Shown here: in pieces, positions 59,530-64,000 of the stretch
How positions within the stretch are numbered: the first letter of the stretch is position 1
Layout: the number at the start of each line of letters is the position of its first letter
Source: Arbacia lixula
Lineage: Eukaryota > Echinodermata > Echinoidea > Arbacioida > Arbaciidae
Length of the DNA stretch: 64,000 nt
NCBI GenBank assembly: GCA_963669155.1
Contig: OZ022588.1
Coordinates: 18,158,438-18,222,437 of the forward strand
Direction of reading: 5' to 3'
Notes under the pieces: model-generated
The model's database searches: none
Seen by the model: only the letters and a program-made list of their open reading frames with translations
Told to the model about the DNA's origin: nothing
Position numbers and translations under genes: made by a program

Positions 59530-62030
59530 TCAAATCAAGTTTGAGCCTAGCCTGGGCTTCGGCCTGATTAACAGCTTGACCGGTCAAAGTGTCATTATTA
59601 AATACCAATAAAATGATGAGCTGCGAGTTGCCGTGGTGTGAGCTGGCTGGTCCTGGCACTTGTGCATGTGCCTACTAACTACTAGTGTATTATTGCGGAA
59701 CGAATGTCGTTGCATTCCTCCAGTCCTGGGTCCGTAGACGGTATACGATATGCAGACTGCAGTGATACCAGTGATAGTTTGTGCCTCGACTCGAGGCCAA
59801 ATTTTATACATTTAATTGATATAGAGAGATTAGAGTCTATCTACAGATCAGCGTGAATCCCGTTAGTCGAGTCAAGACGAGTCATCCTGACCTGAGCGTA
59901 TACATCTTTTGTAAATTATCATCGATATTATATATTGTTGGTGTTGTTTTTGTTTGATCAATTAGCTTATCGATCCGGTGCGCGATATCGTTAGTTAGAT
60001 CGATATTCGATATCTCATTCTGATCAACATGAAAGCATTAAAAATCCGTTGGTTACAAAGTACTCTGGAATTCCCTTGTAAACGAGATCTCATCTACAAT
60101 AACAATGTTAACCATAAACAAAATAATCAGAAAAAAAAAATACAATAATTAGATAACTTTCTTTCCCCTCAACTAACGAAACGTTTCATAACAACATATC
60201 AGCATTAATACCTTTAAAATCCGAATCCGAATTCAAGATGCATGCAAGGCTTTTTATTGTTTTATTATTATATTTGTGTGTATATACTGCTATTTGAACT
60301 AGGGGGCCATGCAATTAGAAAAAAACACTTCGAATAAACTATAATGTGCCTCATAATGAGGCGACAGCCCTTCACAAGCCTCTGGACTTAAAACAAGAAT
60401 TAGACATGTGGCAATGATAAAACCTTTTTCACCTGACCTTATACATCTAAAAAAAAAAATCAATTTGAATCATTAATTTCCATTACAATCATATATTACA
60501 AACAGACAAATCAAACTCATAATCATATAATCACACAATGAGACATTTACTAGAATTTATAATGATAATCAATTACAATAGCATAACATTATTTCTAGGC
60601 CTATAGAAGAAAGTAGTGCCGTCACCAGCTTTTTTTTCAAGGGGGGGGGGGGGTGCTTTGGGGGTAAGAAAGACACACAACTTACCAATTCCGGCGTCAG
60701 ACAGCGCTCACCCATCTAAAAGACCTTAAATAATATGAATATATTACCCCCTCCCCATCAGGGGGACGGGGGGGGGGGGGTGCATTCGTACCAGGCTCCG
60801 CCCGCCCCCCCCCCCCCCCCCCCTCCATGACACACACTGGCGACAAAAAGCCTGGAAAAGCTTGATGCTTGACACTGAAAGCAAGATACTGCAAACTTTT
60901 TGTCCGTTGTCTCCGGACTCTTCCGGCCTAATCCATTATTTGTCTACCCCCGTAGATTCAATTTTGCTTGCTAGAATCTTGTTCAAATAATGCAAATTCC
61001 ATACCTTTACATGTTGTGTGTTTGTATGTATGTAAACCATAATTTTTGTGTTAATGTCACAATGTCACTAAAGGGTCCCCTGGTAGATTTAACCACTGGA
61101 GGGGCTACGCTGGGTAATTAATACAAAGGAATAATATCCGACGAATGTAGTCAAAGAAAAATAGATGCATTCAATTAATTCATTCATTCTATTTTTATAA
61201 AAGTGCAGGAATCCACTCCGTGATGTCACACAACGTACTACAGTAATATAGAGTGATTTCTTTTGAAATATATACAATAAAGACGACCATATTACTGACT
61301 TTCCGGGCCTATACTCCGAGATATTTAAGCTTACAAACATATTTCAGAAAGTGTAAAAAATACAAACTTATTTTTCCACTCTTTTATAGATCTGCACTAA
61401 GAACAGAAAAAAAACGTGCTTACAAGTAACTTTGTCTCTAAAAACAAATCAAATCGAATTAAAAATTTTAGAGAACGGGTAAGAATGGGAAGAGCAAGAG
61501 AACTTGGAGTGCGGGAGATGGACAGAAAACTATGGAAATGTTCTTTTTACACAGTCTATGTCTGTTGTAGCCTACACGTATCATAAGATTTGAAACCCTC
61601 ATGGAGTCAATAGGATGAATCCTGTTTTCTAGTCCATGGTGTGTTTGCTGGTGGCTTCAGTATATTATCAATATAATAGATGGATTCCCCTTTCCTGTCG
61701 ACGCGCGGCCTGTCTCTTTCGATCTTTCCCGCCCCAAAATGCAATGTTTTCACATCAAGCTCGAATGGAAACAGCGTGGCCTCACCCACGTATAATACGT
61801 GTACGGAATTACATGACGGATTCTCCCAAATTATATGGTGAATCCGTAGTGTGCGTGCATTTGATATTTTAGGGCGACTGGCCGTACCGCGGCATGTTGT
61901 AAGTATGGACCAGCAATAGAGCTGTGGGACTAGCCCAGCGCTTTTTGTGTTGATAAAAAAAAGTTTCGTAATAACAATAACTTTCCGAAATAGAATATTC
62001 AAACAGAATTTCCAGACGCGAGAAGTAATA
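59530..62030. promoter_or_regulatory. divergent intergenic region, unrecognised gene and POMT1-like gene
   Basis: About 2.5 kb separates the two start codons. The segments at 59,530-59,900 and 61,690-61,930 are richer in CpG and C/G than the AT-rich middle, which fits two separate promoters. The middle has poly(G/C) runs at 60,640 and 60,770-60,825. No core promoter element is certain. Confidence 0.4.
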
Positions 62031-64000
62031 ATGGCGTTCCGGTTAGGCAGTGGCGCATCTCAAGGAGAAAATCGGACCGAAACGAAACGGGATTCTGGAG
62101 AGACAGAAACTGTCGTACAGCAGCGGCTAGACACTGATCCGCCACCCGGAAGGTTCGGGGGAAAGGAAGTCACGGATGACCCCAGTTCGGCGGCTCGGGG
62201 GAGACGGTCTCCCCTGGTTTTAACCGTGAATGTCAATCTGATGCTTGTTATTCTCACCGGCTTGTCTGTTATTACACACTTCTGGAGACTGGAGCAGCCA
62301 AGGGCAGTCGTGTATGTTCTGCTTTATTCTTGTTTTTGTTTATTTACTCATTATTTAATCTGTGGACAATAATATTTCTTTTTACAAAAATGTCAAAACA
62401 ATGTCAATTCAAAAGACATTAAACCTTTATGTGGAAGAAAATTATGTAACTTAGACCTTCCCGTAACTGTTATTTAATGTTAATATCATATTTAACAGTT
62501 TCACCTGGGTAACTGAATTAGGGTAGAACTTGTGACCTGTCCTGACCTTGTCATGTTTTTTTGTTTGAGGGAATCGATTAGATGGCTTGCCAATAGAAAC
62601 GTTGCATTCTATCCTCATTTATTACATCAGTCATCACACATGTATTGCTAATTAATCCAGCTTCTCATTGCATTGACAGGAATATGTAATAAATCAATGT
62701 GGTTTTCAATGTCCGGTAAAAGCCTTTTATTTAAGGAATGCTAAAAGCTTGAAATGGCCTTAAATTCTTCATTACTTTGTTGATTTTGCTGAAATATTCA
62801 ATGATTTCCTTCACTGATTTTCCTGCTTAGTTTCAAACATTACTTTTTTTCAGTGTTAACTGGCCCTTTAATAAAATATTATTTTCTTCCATGTGTTTTC
62901 AGATTCGATGAGACGCATTTTGGTCTGTTCACAAGCTACTATATGAAGGGGATGTTTTTCTTTGATGTCCATCCACCTTTGGGGAAACTTTTGCTGGCTT
63001 TGATGGGATATTTAGCTGGATTCTCGGGAGATTTCTCATTTGAAAAAATCGGACAAGGTATGTTATCGTTCTTTACCATCGCCTTGGTGCTCTTTTCCCA
63101 GACATTTATCTTCTCAATAAACAGCACAGTCATCAGAAAGACTTAGTTTCAATATTTTAACCAACCCGAATCAGGGCGGGAAGAGGCCATAATGGACGGT
63201 AATCCTGGGTCTTATGGGGCTAAATCATTTGCACACATAAATTACCTCTAACTTCACCCAACTCATCTCAACACAATCTAAATATTAATTGGCAATAGGG
63301 GACTAGGGTATCCCACTAAACCTAACCCTGACCCTAACCCAAAGCCTAAACCTAATCCTAATTCTAAACCTAACCCTGACCCTAACCCTAGACAAAGTAT
63401 ATTTTGATGGGGTGGGGGAGGTCTATATGTTGAGATGAGTTGGGTGAAGTTGGCGGTCATTTATGTGTGCAAATAATTTAGACCCTTAAAACCCAGGATT
63501 ACCTATTGGCCCCCTCCTCAACAAGAAGATATTGCTGTGAGATTTCATGACTTTTTTCTTTGAAGTCTTGCACAACTCTTGAGATTATACCTCTCCAAAT
63601 AGCTATGATTTTGTGAGCCCCAATGAGCACATACCATTCATGTTACAGAGAAATATACTTCATTTTTTGTTTGCATTCAACAGAAGGAACATATTGTTCC
63701 CTCCCAAATTAAGTTGGACCGTCTAATATTGAGCTGAAAGTGTCCATTATTTGGGCACATTTACTTGATTGCTAAAATGCAAATAAATCACTGATCCTCC
63801 CCCCCCCCCCTTGCTTTTAAGTTGATATAATATGATGCATTAAAAGGTGTATTCATTTATGGTTTTATTCTATTGAGCACTAATATGCCTGCCATGCTCC
63901 CCCTTGTTGGGGTGTAATACATATGTATATTACACTAGTTAATCTGCTATGAAGCATTTAAAGAATTGTTTTGCTCTGTAGAGTACCCGTGTGCCCTACC
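62031..64000 (+). CDS. POMT1: protein O-mannosyltransferase 1-like, 5' part
   Basis: This PMT-family (GT39) ER enzyme transfers mannose from dolichyl-phosphate mannose to Ser/Thr, for example on alpha-dystroglycan, usually as a POMT1-POMT2 pair. Exon 1 is 62031-62311, exon 2 is 62903-63057, and exon 3 starts at 63982 and leaves the window. Phases fit (GT/A and G/AG). Residues 1-60 or so are a charged cytosolic tail. A first membrane helix follows ([13 protein letters not shown]), then [18 protein letters not shown], which contains the conserved Asp-Glu pair of PMT luminal loop 1. [17 protein letters not shown] and KIGQEY come next. The run PRAVVFDE favours POMT1 (PMT4 branch); POMT2 has CWDETHFGKMGS there. 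The ATG has A at -3 and G at +4. Confidence 0.88.
63185..63515. mobile_element. foldback element with telomere-like core, POMT1 intron 2
   Basis: The left arm (AGGCCATAATGGACGGTAAT, CCTGGGTCTTA, TTTGCACACATAAAT, TTCACCCAACTCATCTCAAC) pairs with the right arm (GTTGAGATGAGTTGGGTGAA, ATTTATGTGTGCAAAT, ACCCAGGATTACC, ATTGGCCCCC). The core at about 63,310-63,400 is a degenerate run of CCTAACCCTGACCCTAACCC type. No coding capacity. Confidence 0.8.

Noticed and set aside
61607-62002. 131-codon minus-strand frame upstream of POMT1
   Set aside because: It overlaps the likely POMT1 promoter, has no recognisable motif and no splice or start context. It is kept as promoter sequence.
1-64000. tRNA or rRNA genes
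   Set aside because: I saw no cloverleaf with intact A and B boxes and no rRNA core sequence; only weak B-box-like text near 20,924 and 28,965.

Overview
This is eukaryotic genomic DNA, about 64 kb, AT-rich, with long introns and many foldback repeats. The repeat style (many TA/TTAA-flanked foldback MITEs, recurring TACATGTA-type words, poly(G)/(C) runs, jockey/CR1/L2-like LINEs, giant foldback elements) and the closeness of the two recognisable proteins to vertebrate orthologues suggest a marine deuterostome, most likely an echinoderm such as a sea urchin. Species is an inference from style; no marker gene proves it.

Three host genes can be supported. (1) On the minus strand, 31,153 down to 9,927, is a complete 20-exon gene for the V-type H+-ATPase V0 subunit a, about 830 residues. 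All splice sites and phases fit. A candidate promoter with a non-coding first exon lies near 39.6-39.9 kb. (2) On the minus strand, 59,528 down to 51,135, is a gene of about 12 exons for a basic, low-complexity protein I do not recognise; one splice phase does not close, so a small exon is probably missing from the model. (3) On the plus strand from 62,031 is the 5' end of a protein O-mannosyltransferase gene (POMT1-like, PMT/GT39 family), which runs off the right edge. Genes 2 and 3 are divergent, with about 2.5 kb between their start codons.

Layout: 1-9.9 kb is 3' flank of the V-ATPase gene and holds MITEs and a 2-kb inverted-repeat element whose ends carry a repeated 14-base motif. 9.9-31.2 kb is the V-ATPase gene; its introns hold long polypurine/polypyrimidine tracts, at least ten foldback elements, and decayed tandem copies of exon-intron borders at four separate exons. 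31.2-34.7 kb has a diverged array of about 200-bp units. 34.7-39.3 kb is a foldback element with arms of about 730 bp around a LINE, which is itself split by a small terminal-inverted-repeat element with a telomere-like core. 40.1-48.7 kb is a second, 8.6-kb foldback structure. Its arms are tandem arrays of about 367-bp units, its centre holds a LINE with an uninterrupted 1,035-codon ORF2, and it is bracketed by 32-bp direct repeats. 49-51 kb has no recognised gene. 51.1-59.5 kb is the unrecognised gene, 59.5-62.0 kb the divergent intergenic region, and 62.0-64 kb the POMT1-like gene, with another foldback element carrying a telomere-like core in its second intron.

The host genes are not an obvious functional cluster. 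One acidifies endomembrane compartments, one starts O-mannosylation in the ER, and one is unknown. The most unusual signals are the repeated partial duplication of exon borders within single genes, the two unrelated-looking inverted-repeat elements sharing a degenerate CCCTAA core, and the compound foldback structures.
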